From contig NZ_LGHL01000014.1 of NCBI RefSeq assembly GCF_001908205.1, positions 28,700 through 92,699 on the forward strand: a DNA stretch of 64,000 nt, written 5' to 3'. Position numbers and translations under genes: made by a program. Below are positions 17,314 through 25,981 of this stretch, piece after piece. The stretch comes from Bradyrhizobium sp. NAS80.1. Lineage in GTDB: Bacteria; Pseudomonadota; Alphaproteobacteria; Rhizobiales; Xanthobacteraceae. The notes under the pieces are model-generated. The model saw only the letters and a program-made list of their open reading frames with translations, did not search any database and was not told the DNA's origin. Positions within the stretch are counted from its first letter, which is position 1; every line of letters starts with the position of its first letter.

Positions 17314-19800
17314 CTACTGGTAGCCGGCGGAACTGCTAGATCCGGTCGAGGTCGCCAACGTGCGCAGACCGATCTGGAACATGATCGCGTGGCTCAGCAC
17401 GGGCGGCGTCGTGCCCGCGGAGTAGCTATACGAAGTTACATAGTTAGCCGCCAGCACGAAGCAATCGTCGACATAGCCGGCGCCGAGCACATACTGGTTG
17501 ATCTTGTTGGCCTCGAGGTCCCAGCGCGCAGAGCCCGTCACCACCCAGTTGGCCGCAACCTTCAGCGAGCCGGAGGTCAGGATGCCCTCGCGGCGCGTCA
17601 GATAGCCGAGCTCAGGCTGCGCCGCGTAATTACCGTACATCACGCTCATCGACCAGCGATTGAAGTTGGCGCGGCCTTCCGCCTCGAAGCGCTGGACGTT
17701 CCAGGTCTGCTCGTCCATGCGGGAGCGGACGCTGAACGTATAGGTGCTGTTGGGCGAGTAGCTGGCGCTCGCCACGTAATCGGACTGCGGCTTGTCGAGG
17801 CCGGAATCGAGGCCGGTGTTGATGGAGTCCTGGACCGTGTATGAGTTCAGGCCGAACAGCTGGTAGGACTGGCCGAACAGCACCTTGACGGCGCCGCCCT
17901 TGTCGAACTGCGTGGTGGCCTGCACGCCGACATTGGCGCGGCCGCCGCCCTCGACGCGGTCGTAGCCGGAGAATTTGTCGACGCTGAACAGGTTCGAGGT
18001 GTCGAACACCATGCTCTGCGCGTCCTCGTTCGGGAGCTTGCCGGCATAAGTCTCGTTCGGCCGAATGATGATCTGCGCGATCGGCTCGATGGTGGTTGAG
18101 CCCCAGGGCTGAACGTTGATGAAGGGATAGCGGTACTCCAGACCGACGGTCGGCATCAGGCGCAGCGCCTGGGTGTCGCCGACGGGCAGGAAGTTGGACA
18201 CGCCGGGCTGGTTGGAGACCGAGGAGTTGATCGCGTCGGCGCGCAGGATGGCGAACGGCGTCCAGATCTCACCGAACGGATCGGTGAAGGACTTGCGCCA
18301 CTGCGCTTCCGCGGTCAGGCGGGTGTAGGTGCCGGGGAAGCCTCGCAGCAAGCACTGCGAAGGCGTGCGCGCAAGTGGATCGGCCGACGCCGTCGTGCAC
18401 AGGCCGGCGGTGTTGGCGAGCGTCGTGATCGGATCGAACACCGCGGTGTCACGCGACAGGTTCACGAAATTGGTCTTGTAGCTGAACTCGCCGCCGAAGA
18501 CCGGATAGTTGAGCACGTTCGAGTAGTCGATCACTGGGTAGACGACCGGCACCTGGCTCTGGTTGCCCGAGTAGCTCAGCCAATACATCGTGCGCGCGTC
18601 GAAGAAGCTGCGATTGCCGACGCCGGTCAAATAGAGCTGCGACAGCGCGTCGGTCGGTAGATACAGGAACGAGCCCAGCGGATCGCGGTACTGCGACAAC
18701 CGATAGTCCGAGAAGAAATAGTAGTCGGACATCAGGACGCCGTCCCAACCCCAGACCCACTTGTCGTTCAGCGCGAACTGGCCCTTGGTATCGACAGCGC
18801 CGCGGAACTGGCGATCGCCGGGTTGACCGGCGAGCGCGCCCGGGTCGAGCTGGTCGATGCCGTAGACGCGGATTTGGTAGGCGCCGTCCATCAGGCGCTG
18901 CCGGAACTCGGCCTGGAACAGCACGCCCTGCTTGGACGTGATGCGGGGATTGAAGGTCAGGTCCATGTCGGGCGCGATCGCCCAATAGAACGGAACTTCG
19001 ACGCCGTAGCCGAACGGAGTGTTCGACGTGAAGCCCGGCATCAGGAAGCCGGTCTTGCGCTTCACGGTCGGGTCGGGCGTCGAGAAATAGGGCATGTAGG
19101 CGAGCGGCACACCGAAGAATTCGAGCTGTGCCGTCTCGAAGTAGAGCATCTTTTCCTGCTGGTCGTGGATGATGCGGGCACCCTTGACCTGCCACAGCGG
19201 CGGCTTCTTCGGATCATCCTTACAGGGCGCGCAGGCGGTGTAGACGCCGTTCTCGAACACTGTGTAGTTGCCGCTGGAGCGGTCGGCGCGGCTCGCGGCC
19301 ATGCGGGTTTGGTCGGCGGTGTCCACGCGCAGCGAATCGACGAAACCGTCACGGTAGTCGTCGGAGAGATCCATGATCTCGGCATAGGTGATCTTGCCGT
19401 CGGCATCCGTCATGCGGATGTTGCCTTCGGCATGGAGGCGCTTGGTCTTCTGGTCGTAGACGACCCTGTCGGCCTCGACGCTGGTGCCGTTGTAGAACAG
19501 CTGGACGTTACCGACCGCGGAGACGCGCGAATTGTTGTAGTCGTAGTCGACCTCGGTCGCCTGAACCAGCATCTGGTTGTCGTTGGCGACCTTCGGCGGC
19601 TTCGGACGCGGCGGCAGCGGGTTGTAGGTGAAGCTCTGGGCTGATGCCGGCGTTACTGCGGCAACGCCCATCAGGCCGCCGAGCGAAGCCACGGCGGCGA
19701 CAGCAAGCAGGATCCTGCGGATGGACAAACGGCACCCGTTCGCGCGCACCATTGTGCGCCGCGTCAAACGAGACACGGGTCCTCGGCGGACGGTCGTCAC
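17314..19800 (-). CDS. lptD: LPS assembly outer-membrane protein LptD
   Basis: LptD receives LPS from the periplasmic bridge and inserts it in the outer leaflet. The 828-residue protein has a signal peptide ending at ASA-Q (about 54) and an OstA/LptA-like beta-jellyroll (VDYDYNNSRVSAVGNVQLFYNG, then AEGNIRMTDADGKITYAEIM). A large C-terminal barrel rich in alternating Tyr/Phe/Trp strands completes it. I chose GTG 19800: it overlaps the lptG stop (TAGTG) and has AGGAGG 7 nt upstream, while the first in-frame ATG 48 nt later lacks a ribosome site. Genes for LptF and LptG come first in the same transcript. Confidence 0.95.
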   Translation of the reverse strand: MTTVRRGPVSRLTRRTMVRANGCRLSIRRILLAVAAVASLGGLMGVAAVTPASAQSFTYNPLPPRPKPPKVANDNQMLVQATEVDYDYNNSRVSAVGNVQLFYNGTSVEADRVVYDQKTKRLHAEGNIRMTDADGKITYAEIMDLSDDYRDGFVDSLRVDTADQTRMAASRADRSSGNYTVFENGVYTACAPCKDDPKKPPLWQVKGARIIHDQQEKMLYFETAQLEFFGVPLAYMPYFSTPDPTVKRKTGFLMPGFTSNTPFGYGVEVPFYWAIAPDMDLTFNPRITSKQGVLFQAEFRQRLMDGAYQIRVYGIDQLDPGALAGQPGDRQFRGAVDTKGQFALNDKWVWGWDGVLMSDYYFFSDYRLSQYRDPLGSFLYLPTDALSQLYLTGVGNRSFFDARTMYWLSYSGNQSQVPVVYPVIDYSNVLNYPVFGGEFSYKTNFVNLSRDTAVFDPITTLANTAGLCTTASADPLARTPSQCLLRGFPGTYTRLTAEAQWRKSFTDPFGEIWTPFAILRADAINSSVSNQPGVSNFLPVGDTQALRLMPTVGLEYRYPFINVQPWGSTTIEPIAQIIIRPNETYAGKLPNEDAQSMVFDTSNLFSVDKFSGYDRVEGGGRANVGVQATTQFDKGGAVKVLFGQSYQLFGLNSYTVQDSINTGLDSGLDKPQSDYVASASYSPNSTYTFSVRSRMDEQTWNVQRFEAEGRANFNRWSMSVMYGNYAAQPELGYLTRREGILTSGSLKVAANWVVTGSARWDLEANKINQYVLGAGYVDDCFVLAANYVTSYSYSAGTTPPVLSHAIMFQIGLRTLATSTGSSSSAGYQ

Positions 19801-20897
19801 TATCCGTCCTCCTGATACAGCAAGGCTAAAAAGCCGGTGAGGCCGCCCACCACCACGGGCAACCACGCCGCAGCGATCGGATGCATCAACTCAGCCTTGC
19901 TCAAGTCTTCAGTCACTTTCGACAGAACGTAGAGCAGAAAGCCTGCGCCCACGCCACTCAAAACCATCTTCTGCACGCCGCCCATCCGAAAGAAACGCAA
20001 CGACACGGAGGCCGCAAGCATCACCATGGCTGCAAGCAAAAACGGCTGCGCCAGAAGCTTGTGATACTGGAGTCGGTATCCGGCTGTCGCGAAGCCTGAG
20101 CTTTCGGAAGAGCGGATGTAGCTCGGTAGTTGCCAAAAAGACACAGTCTCGGGTGTGGAAAAGCTGTTGCGGACCTGCGCCTCGGTCAGCGTCGTCGGAA
20201 TCTCCAGGGTGGCCTGGTCGATCGGTGGCGAATCCAGCGAGAAGCGGCGGACGGACTTGAACAGCCAGTGGCCGGCCTCGAGCGTGGCCTCGCGGGCCTC
20301 GATCCGCTCCTTGAAATGCCAATCCGTATCGAATCGGAACAGCGTCAGCCCGGTCAGCCGGACGCCCTGTTGTTCGCTGCGCGCAGCATTGATGATGACC
20401 TGGCCATCATCGGTGACCTGGTTGAGCCAGAAGCCGGAGGCGTCCTGGATGCCGCCGCCGGGCGCCGAGCCGAACAGCTCGGCCTCCATGCGCTTGGAGA
20501 GCTCGCGCAGATTGGCCGACAGCGGATTGTAGGCGACGGTGGCGATCACGCCGATCAGGAGCGCGCTGCCGAGCGCCGGCGAGATGAACTGCCACGCGGA
20601 GATGCCGGCGGCGCGCGCAACCACGAGCTCGAGCCGGCGGGAGAGGGCGAGGTAGCAGGTCATGGCGCCGATCAGCATGCAGAACGGCGTCAGCTTCTCC
20701 AGCAGCTGCGGCACCCGGAACAGCGAGGTCTCGGCCACCATGATCGCGGAGGCGGAGGCGAGGCCAGAGGTCTTGCGCACCATCTCGATATAGTCGACCA
20801 GCACCAGCAGCAGGAAAATGCCCGCGAACACGCCGAGCGCCGCGACGACGAATCGTCCGGCAAAATAGCGCCCGAGTGTGTTGGTGAGCATGCTCAT
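19800..20897 (-). CDS. lptG: LPS export ABC permease LptG
   Basis: LptG pairs with LptF as the membrane half of the LptB2FG pump that extracts LPS from the inner membrane. The 365 residues fit the YjgP/YjgQ family: three N-terminal helices (GVFAGIFLLLVLVDYIEM, LTPFCMLIGAMTCYLAL), a periplasmic beta-jellyroll in the middle, and three C-terminal helices. The motif LSRRLELVVARAAGIS is the coupling region facing LptB. The start overlaps the lptF stop by four bases (ATGA). The gene for the ATPase LptB is not in the window. Confidence 0.95.
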   Translation of the reverse strand: MSMLTNTLGRYFAGRFVVAALGVFAGIFLLLVLVDYIEMVRKTSGLASASAIMVAETSLFRVPQLLEKLTPFCMLIGAMTCYLALSRRLELVVARAAGISAWQFISPALGSALLIGVIATVAYNPLSANLRELSKRMEAELFGSAPGGGIQDASGFWLNQVTDDGQVIINAARSEQQGVRLTGLTLFRFDTDWHFKERIEAREATLEAGHWLFKSVRRFSLDSPPIDQATLEIPTTLTEAQVRNSFSTPETVSFWQLPSYIRSSESSGFATAGYRLQYHKLLAQPFLLAAMVMLAASVSLRFFRMGGVQKMVLSGVGAGFLLYVLSKVTEDLSKAELMHPIAAAWLPVVVGGLTGFLALLYQEDG

Positions 20898-22063
20898 GCG
20901 GTGGCCGGCCGTCCGAACAGCCGCGCGATCCGCGCGTTCGACCTGTTGATAGCCTCCAGGAGGCCGGGCGGCGGTTCGACCACGATGCCGCCGATGATCA
21001 TCCAGACGCCGGTGCCGATCGCGGCCGCGAGCATCGTATACTGAACCAGCGCCGCGGCCGGCGATTTCACCGCCATCACCGAGCAGGCGAATCCCGCCAT
21101 GCGCAGGCCGAACACCGCCAGCACCGAGCCGCCGATCGAGAAATTGCGGCTCTGGCGCGTGGTGCGCGGCGCGCCGAGGAAGGCGAAGGTCAGCGCCGCA
21201 AAGGCGAACGGATAGAGTGGCGCCATGATGCGGTCATGCAGCTCGGACCGGAACTGGCCGGGGACCGCCTTGTACACAGGATCGTCCTCGGAGGGCGAGA
21301 ACAGCTCCCAGAGATAGCGCTCGCGGATGCCGAGGGTGACGTCGTGGCCCTGGTTGGAGAACTTCGACATGTCGAAGCCGTAGCGGCCGAACGCCACCAG
21401 CGCGGGATCGCGCTTGCCGGTCTCGAAACGCTGGAGATTGCCGTCCTTCAGCACCAGGAACGATCCGTTGTCGTTCTTCACGACCTCGCCGTGCTCGGCG
21501 ACGATCGAGACGCGCTCGTTCGGATCACGGCGATCGTCGATGAAGATGCCGGCCAGAATGCCGCCGGGCTGGCGTTCGCGGATCCGGATCGTGAGGTTCT
21601 TGTCGAGCTGGGCGAAGCGGCCGGGCTGCAGGATGTTGGTGAGCACGTCCGCGGTGATCTCGGCGTCCCACTGCTTGATCCGCCGCATGCCGTCGGGGGC
21701 AAGGTAGGCTGCGATGAAGCCTACGAGCAGCGCCACCACGCAGGTGGCGTAGAAGAACGGATAGAAAAGCCGGAACGGCGAGAAGCCGGCGGCATTCATC
21801 ACGATGATCTCGGAATCGGTCGCGAGCTTGTTCAGCGTGTGCGAGATCGCGATCATCAGCGCGATCGGCGAGATGATCAGGACCAGGGCCGGGACCACGA
21901 GGCTGGTGATGCCGAGGAAGGTCAGGATGGTCTGACCCTGACTCGTCATCAGGTCGATGCCGCGCAACGCCTGCGTAATCCAGATCACGCCCGTGAGGCT
22001 GACCAGGACCAGCGCAAACGACGCCAGCGTCGTGCGGAAAATATACCTATCAATTGACCCCAT
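20894..22063 (-). CDS. lptF: LPS export ABC permease LptF
   Basis: At 389 residues it has the same fold as LptG: N-terminal helices including VLVSLTGVIWITQALRGIDL and TSLVVPALVLIISPIALMI, the coupling segment LATDSEIIVMNAAGFS, a soluble periplasmic domain, and C-terminal helices. The GIDLMTSQGQ segment after the first helix is typical of LptF and separates it from LptG. It is the first gene of the lptF-lptG-lptD-surA-pdxA-rsmA set. The intergenic region to pepA on the other strand (342 nt) should hold its promoter. Confidence 0.95.
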   Translation of the reverse strand: MGSIDRYIFRTTLASFALVLVSLTGVIWITQALRGIDLMTSQGQTILTFLGITSLVVPALVLIISPIALMIAISHTLNKLATDSEIIVMNAAGFSPFRLFYPFFYATCVVALLVGFIAAYLAPDGMRRIKQWDAEITADVLTNILQPGRFAQLDKNLTIRIRERQPGGILAGIFIDDRRDPNERVSIVAEHGEVVKNDNGSFLVLKDGNLQRFETGKRDPALVAFGRYGFDMSKFSNQGHDVTLGIRERYLWELFSPSEDDPVYKAVPGQFRSELHDRIMAPLYPFAFAALTFAFLGAPRTTRQSRNFSIGGSVLAVFGLRMAGFACSVMAVKSPAAALVQYTMLAAAIGTGVWMIIGGIVVEPPPGLLEAINRSNARIARLFGRPATA

Positions 22064-22405
22064 GCGCTACCGCACGAATCCCACCGAGTCCCCACTGCAG
22101 GCCCAAATTCCGGCTGCCCAACCAATCCCCTGAAAGGGGATCCCCAAGGTCGACCAGCCGCCTCTTCGTCCGGCTTACACACTCTCACTACCATCCCTTT
22201 GATCCGTCAACAAAATGGCTGCCCCGTGGCACCCTCGATGTATGGTTAATATTTCCCTCGTTGTGGCCTGGCGGCCACGGGGGCGCTTGGCATCTGCCGG
22301 GTCGCTGGCCCATAGTGCGGCCGGCTCAGTGAATCGCCATTCAGGTCCGGTCTCTGGCCGGGATCGCCGAACGGCAAAAAGTCCCATGTTTTGGAGGAGT
22401 TACCC
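22064..22405. other. Divergent promoter region between lptF and pepA
   Basis: The 342 nt hold no convincing gene. A small inverted repeat GTGGCC-TGGC-GGCCAC lies at 22263-22278. Otherwise I see no repeat or operator. Confidence 0.45.
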
Positions 22406-23905
22406 ATGTCCGATGCCATCAAGGTCGGCTTCGTCCCGTTGTCTGCCGCCCCCCGTGGCATCATGGTCGTGTTCTGCGACGACAGTCTGAAAGTCGGTCC
22501 GGCGACGGCCAAGGCGCTGGGCGGCGCCACCGAACTCGTGAAGCGGGCGGCCTCCGCCGCCGCCTTCAAAGGCAAGAGCGGCGCCGCGCTGGATATTCTG
22601 GCGCCGGAGGGGGTGAAGGCCTCCCGTCTGATGGTAATCGGTGTCGGCAAGGCAACCGGCCTGAAGGCGAACGACTTTCTCAAATTCGGCGGTGTGGCGG
22701 CGAGCAAGCTTCCGGCCGGGGCTGCCGCCATGACCATCATGGCGGAACTGCCTGGCAGCGCCATGACGAGCGAGCAGGCGGTCGCGATCGCCTCGGGCCT
22801 GCGGCTGCGCGCCTACAAGTTCGACCGGTACAAGACAAAGAAGAAGGACGGCGAGGAAGGCGGCTCGCGCGCCGACGTCTCGCTCGCGGTTGGCGATGCG
22901 GCCGCGGCGAAGAAGGCGTTTGCCTCGGCCGGCCACGTCGTCAATGGCGTCATCATCGCGCGCGACCTCGTCAACGAGCCGCCGAATGTACTTTTCCCCG
23001 AGGAATTCGCGCGCCGCGCCGGTCAGCTCCGCAAGCTCGGCGTCAAGGTCGAGGTGCTCGACGTCAAGGCGATGGACAAGCTCGGTATGGGCGCGCTGCT
23101 CGGTGTCGGCCAGGGCTCCGTACGGCCGAGCCGCACCGTGATCATGCGCTGGGACGGCGGCAAGAGGGGCGATGCGCCGGTCGCCTTCGTCGGCAAGGGC
23201 GTCTGCTTCGATACTGGCGGCATTTCGATCAAGCCAGCCGGCAGCATGGAGGACATGAAGGGCGATATGGGCGGAGCTGCCTGCGTCGTCGGCCTGATGC
23301 ACGCGCTCGCAGCGCGCAAGGCCAAGGTCAACGTGGTCGGCGCCATCGGCCTCGTCGAGAACATGCCCGACGGCAACGCGCAGCGGCCGGGCGATATCGT
23401 CACCTCGATGTCGGGCCAGACCATCGAGATCATCAACACCGACGCGGAAGGCCGTCTCGTGCTGGCCGACGTGCTCTGGTACGTCGCCAAGAAGACGAAG
23501 CCGAAATTCATGGTGGATCTGGCGACGCTGACCGGTGCGATCATGGTCGCGCTCGGCACCGAGCATGCCGGCATGTTCTCCAACAATGACGAGCTTGCGG
23601 ACCGGCTGCTCGCGGCCGGCATCGAGAGCGGGGAAAAGGTCTGGCGAATGCCGCTCGGCCCCGAATACGACAAGCTGATCGATTCCCAGTTCGCCGACAT
23701 GAAGAACACCGGCGGCCGTCATGGTGGCTCGATCACCGCCGCGCAGTTCCTCCAGCGCTTCGTTGACGGTACGCCCTGGGCGCATCTCGACATCGCCGGC
23801 ACCGCCATGGGCGCGCCGAAGACCGACATCAACCAGAGCTGGGGCTCCGGCTATGGCGTCCGGCTGCTCGACCGGCTGGTTGCCGACCATTACGAGCGCA
23901 AATGA
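22406..23905 (+). CDS. pepA: Leucyl aminopeptidase (M17)
   Basis: PepA removes N-terminal residues, preferring Leu, with two metal ions. The 499-residue protein has an N-terminal macro-like domain and the catalytic C-terminal domain: [16 protein letters not shown] at 262-277, [10 protein letters not shown], and the M17 signature NTDAEGRL at 344-351. GGAGGAG precedes ATG 22406. holC overlaps its 3' end by four bases, as in many proteobacteria. Confidence 0.97.
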   Translation: MSDAIKVGFVPLSAAPRGIMVVFCDDSLKVGPATAKALGGATELVKRAASAAAFKGKSGAALDILAPEGVKASRLMVIGVGKATGLKANDFLKFGGVAASKLPAGAAAMTIMAELPGSAMTSEQAVAIASGLRLRAYKFDRYKTKKKDGEEGGSRADVSLAVGDAAAAKKAFASAGHVVNGVIIARDLVNEPPNVLFPEEFARRAGQLRKLGVKVEVLDVKAMDKLGMGALLGVGQGSVRPSRTVIMRWDGGKRGDAPVAFVGKGVCFDTGGISIKPAGSMEDMKGDMGGAACVVGLMHALAARKAKVNVVGAIGLVENMPDGNAQRPGDIVTSMSGQTIEIINTDAEGRLVLADVLWYVAKKTKPKFMVDLATLTGAIMVALGTEHAGMFSNNDELADRLLAAGIESGEKVWRMPLGPEYDKLIDSQFADMKNTGGRHGGSITAAQFLQRFVDGTPWAHLDIAGTAMGAPKTDINQSWGSGYGVRLLDRLVADHYERK

Positions 23906-24354
23906 CCGAAGTGCTGTTCTACCATCTGCAAAATATGACGGTGGAGAACGTGTTGCCGCCGCTTCTCGAGAAATCGCTCGAGCGCGGCTGGCGAGTCGTG
24001 GTGCAATCGACCTCGCCGGAGCGGGCCGAAGCGCTGGACGCGCATCTGTGGACCTATCGCGACGATTCCTTCCTGCCGCACGCGACATGGCGGGTGAACG
24101 ACGCCGCCGATCAGCCGATCGTGCTGGCGGTCGAGGAGGACAATCCCAACGGCGCCAATGTCCGCTTCCTGATAGACAACGCCACGCTGCCCCAGGACGC
24201 GCAGGGCTATGAGCGGGTGGTGCTGCTGTTCAACGGCGACGATCCGGACGCGCTCGCTCTGGCCCGCAGCGCCTGGACGGATTGCAAGGCGCGGGGATTT
24301 GAAGTCACCTATTGGCAGGCCGACGAACGGGGCCGGTGGCAGCGGCGGAATTAG
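23902..24354 (+). CDS. holC: DNA polymerase III subunit chi
   Basis: Chi links the clamp loader to single-strand-binding protein during replication. The 150 residues match the family: [11 protein letters not shown] start, [33 protein letters not shown] and [12 protein letters not shown]. The four-base ATGA overlap with pepA makes translational coupling likely. No psi subunit gene lies nearby, which is normal outside Gammaproteobacteria. Confidence 0.95.
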   Translation: MTEVLFYHLQNMTVENVLPPLLEKSLERGWRVVVQSTSPERAEALDAHLWTYRDDSFLPHATWRVNDAADQPIVLAVEEDNPNGANVRFLIDNATLPQDAQGYERVVLLFNGDDPDALALARSAWTDCKARGFEVTYWQADERGRWQRRN

Positions 24355-24475
24355 CGGTCGATCGCAATTAATGATAATTTGCACTTTTCGCGCGATGATG
24401 GCTTTTGTCACCTTCGTGCCGCAAAGTGATGTTGGGACAATCGCTTAGGGCTGGTCCTTCACGCGGGGAATTTAG

Positions 24476-25016
24476 TTGATCGTGCGACATCAAAAGCTTC
24501 CCAGGTCGCTCATAGTTGCGTTGGCTGCCGTAGCACCGCTGGTCGCTGGCTGCTCGAGCGGGACTGATTTGCTGTCGAAGGACGCCGAATGGTTCCAGAG
24601 GCCAAGCCGTCTGTTCATCAAGAGCATCTCGATTGAATCGCCGCCGCTGACGCCTGACAAGCCAGTTGGAGCCGAGGATCTGGTCAGCGCCGACGGGGCC
24701 TGTCCAGGCGTGGCGCCGCCCCCCCGGGCCGGCGGATGCCAACGCGTCGACGACAGCGCCGGCGCCCACGGGCGGCACGGTCGCGCTCGGCCACACCGAA
24801 TGCGACGTGGTACGCGGCATCGGCTCGCCCTCGACCGTCAACCTCTCCAACGATGCCGCCGGCCGGCGCGTCGCCGTGGTCACCTGGACAACCGGTCCGC
24901 GCGCCGGCATCTACACCTTCACCTCTGGCCGCCTGTCCTCGATCGAGGGCACGACAGAGGCACCGGTTGCGCCGAAGCCCGCCAAGCCGAAGGCGAAGAA
25001 GAAGGCGGCCACGTAA
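24476..25016 (+). pseudogene. Lipoprotein with BamE-like C-terminal segment, frameshifted
   Basis: The first frame opens at TTG 24476 (GGGGA 6 nt upstream; GTG 24482 is an alternative). It gives a lipoprotein signal, ALAAVAPLVAGCSSG, then about 55 residues of mature protein. At seven C (24719-24725) the frame is lost; dropping one C joins it to TVALGHTECDVVRGIGSPS..., which runs to 25016. The joined protein would have about 179 residues, with a Lys/Pro/Ala tail. The GHTECDVV..G.PS pattern followed by TGPRAGIYTFTSGRLSSIEG resembles SmpA/BamE-like small lipoprotein domains. The homopolymer break may be a sequence error. Confidence 0.7.
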
Positions 25017-25028
25017 CACGGTGCTCTT

Positions 25029-25079
25029 GTCCCGGACGCGGCGCGGCATGAAATGACGCGACGCTGAGCCGGGACCCAG
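25029..25079. repeat. Dispersed GTCCCGGACGC-type repeat, copy 1
   Basis: The 51 nt from GTCCCGGACGCGGCGCGG through GACGCGACGCTGAGCCGGG recur, with a few mismatches and in reverse, at 57181-57233. The copy lies in the 3' region of the frameshifted lipoprotein gene. Related elements are common between Bradyrhizobium genes. Confidence 0.7.
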
Positions 25080-25239
25080 CTCTCTCGATCACAGGCCCCG
25101 GCTCAGCAGCGCGTCACTATCGCTGCAGAGGGATTTGTCGCCTCGGAAACCGCCTCGCGCTCTCTAGCGCATGTCCTGGCTAGTGAATCGACCTGAATCG
25201 GCTCGATCATCCTGTGCGCGCGACATAACGGGCTTTCCA

Positions 25240-25685
25240 ATGGATCTGACTTTCTTGCCCACGACGCAGTCTGACGCTGATGTTCTGGTGACCATTCGCA
25301 TCGACGCAATGCGCGAGAGCTTGGAGCGGATAGGGCGCTTTGATCCACAGCGTGCGCGGGATCGCTTTTTGGCGTCTTTTGACCCGGCGCTGTGCCGCTT
25401 CATCGAAGTCGGCGATGTCCGAGTGGGCTTTGTCTCGGTTCGTCCTCAGCAGGACCACTGGCTTCTGGACCATCTGTACATCGTGCCCGAACATCAGGGA
25501 AAGGGCATCGGAGCAGCAGTGCTTCGAAAGATATTTGCAGATGCCGATTCGCACCGCATCTCTGTCCGCGTGGGCGCGTTGCGTGGCAGCGAGTCGAACC
25601 GCTTCTATCAACGACACGGCTTCAAGCAGACGAAGCAGAGTGGGACATTTACTACATGCGTCCACCGCGTTTCAAAAAGGATTAG
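25240..25685 (+). pseudogene. GNAT acetyltransferase, frameshifted near its end
   Basis: From ATG 25240 the protein reads as a GNAT enzyme that would transfer acetyl from acetyl-CoA: IRIDAMRESLERIG, then WLLDHLYIVPEHQGKGIGAAVL (acetyl-CoA loop HQGKGIG), then RVGALRGSESNRFYQRHGF. After HGFKQT, at about 25633, the expected end EWDIYYMRPPRFKKD continues in a different frame and stops at 25685. A one-base loss would explain it. Read without correction, the frame runs on as nonsense to 26106 and would overlap the ABC-F gene. There is no long homopolymer at the break, so a true mutation is possible. The substrate is unknown. Confidence 0.72.
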
Positions 25686-25981
25686 CTGTCCAAAGGTTCA
25701 TCATATTGCGGAGCCTGGAGGTGACCGCGCGCTAGGGGCGCAATACGATAGCAGCGAGCCCAACGGGCAGGAGCTCAGCTACAGCGCACGCATCTCGCTC
25801 GATCGTATCCCCGGGAATGGCGCCGTGGAGTCGCCGCTGCAGCGCTACCGGCACGAAATTATGCGGGAATGCCAATTTCGACGGATTATCTTCGCTATTT
25901 CAATCAGTTGTGTTGCATCACCCGCGCGCTTCCGGCAGCCACCGCGTTACTGTGCATGGGGTTGTTTTTCAGATTTTGAAT
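25686..25981. other. Gap between convergent GNAT and ABC-F genes
   Basis: These 296 nt are covered only by a run-on of the frameshifted GNAT frame. The translation has no family character, and I see no terminator hairpin or repeat here. Confidence 0.4.

Noticed and set aside
22400..24088. Long reverse-strand open frame of 562 codons opposite pepA
   Set aside because: It is the codon-bias shadow of pepA: rich in Arg, His, Gly and Asp, without family character, while the forward frame matches M17 peptidase throughout.
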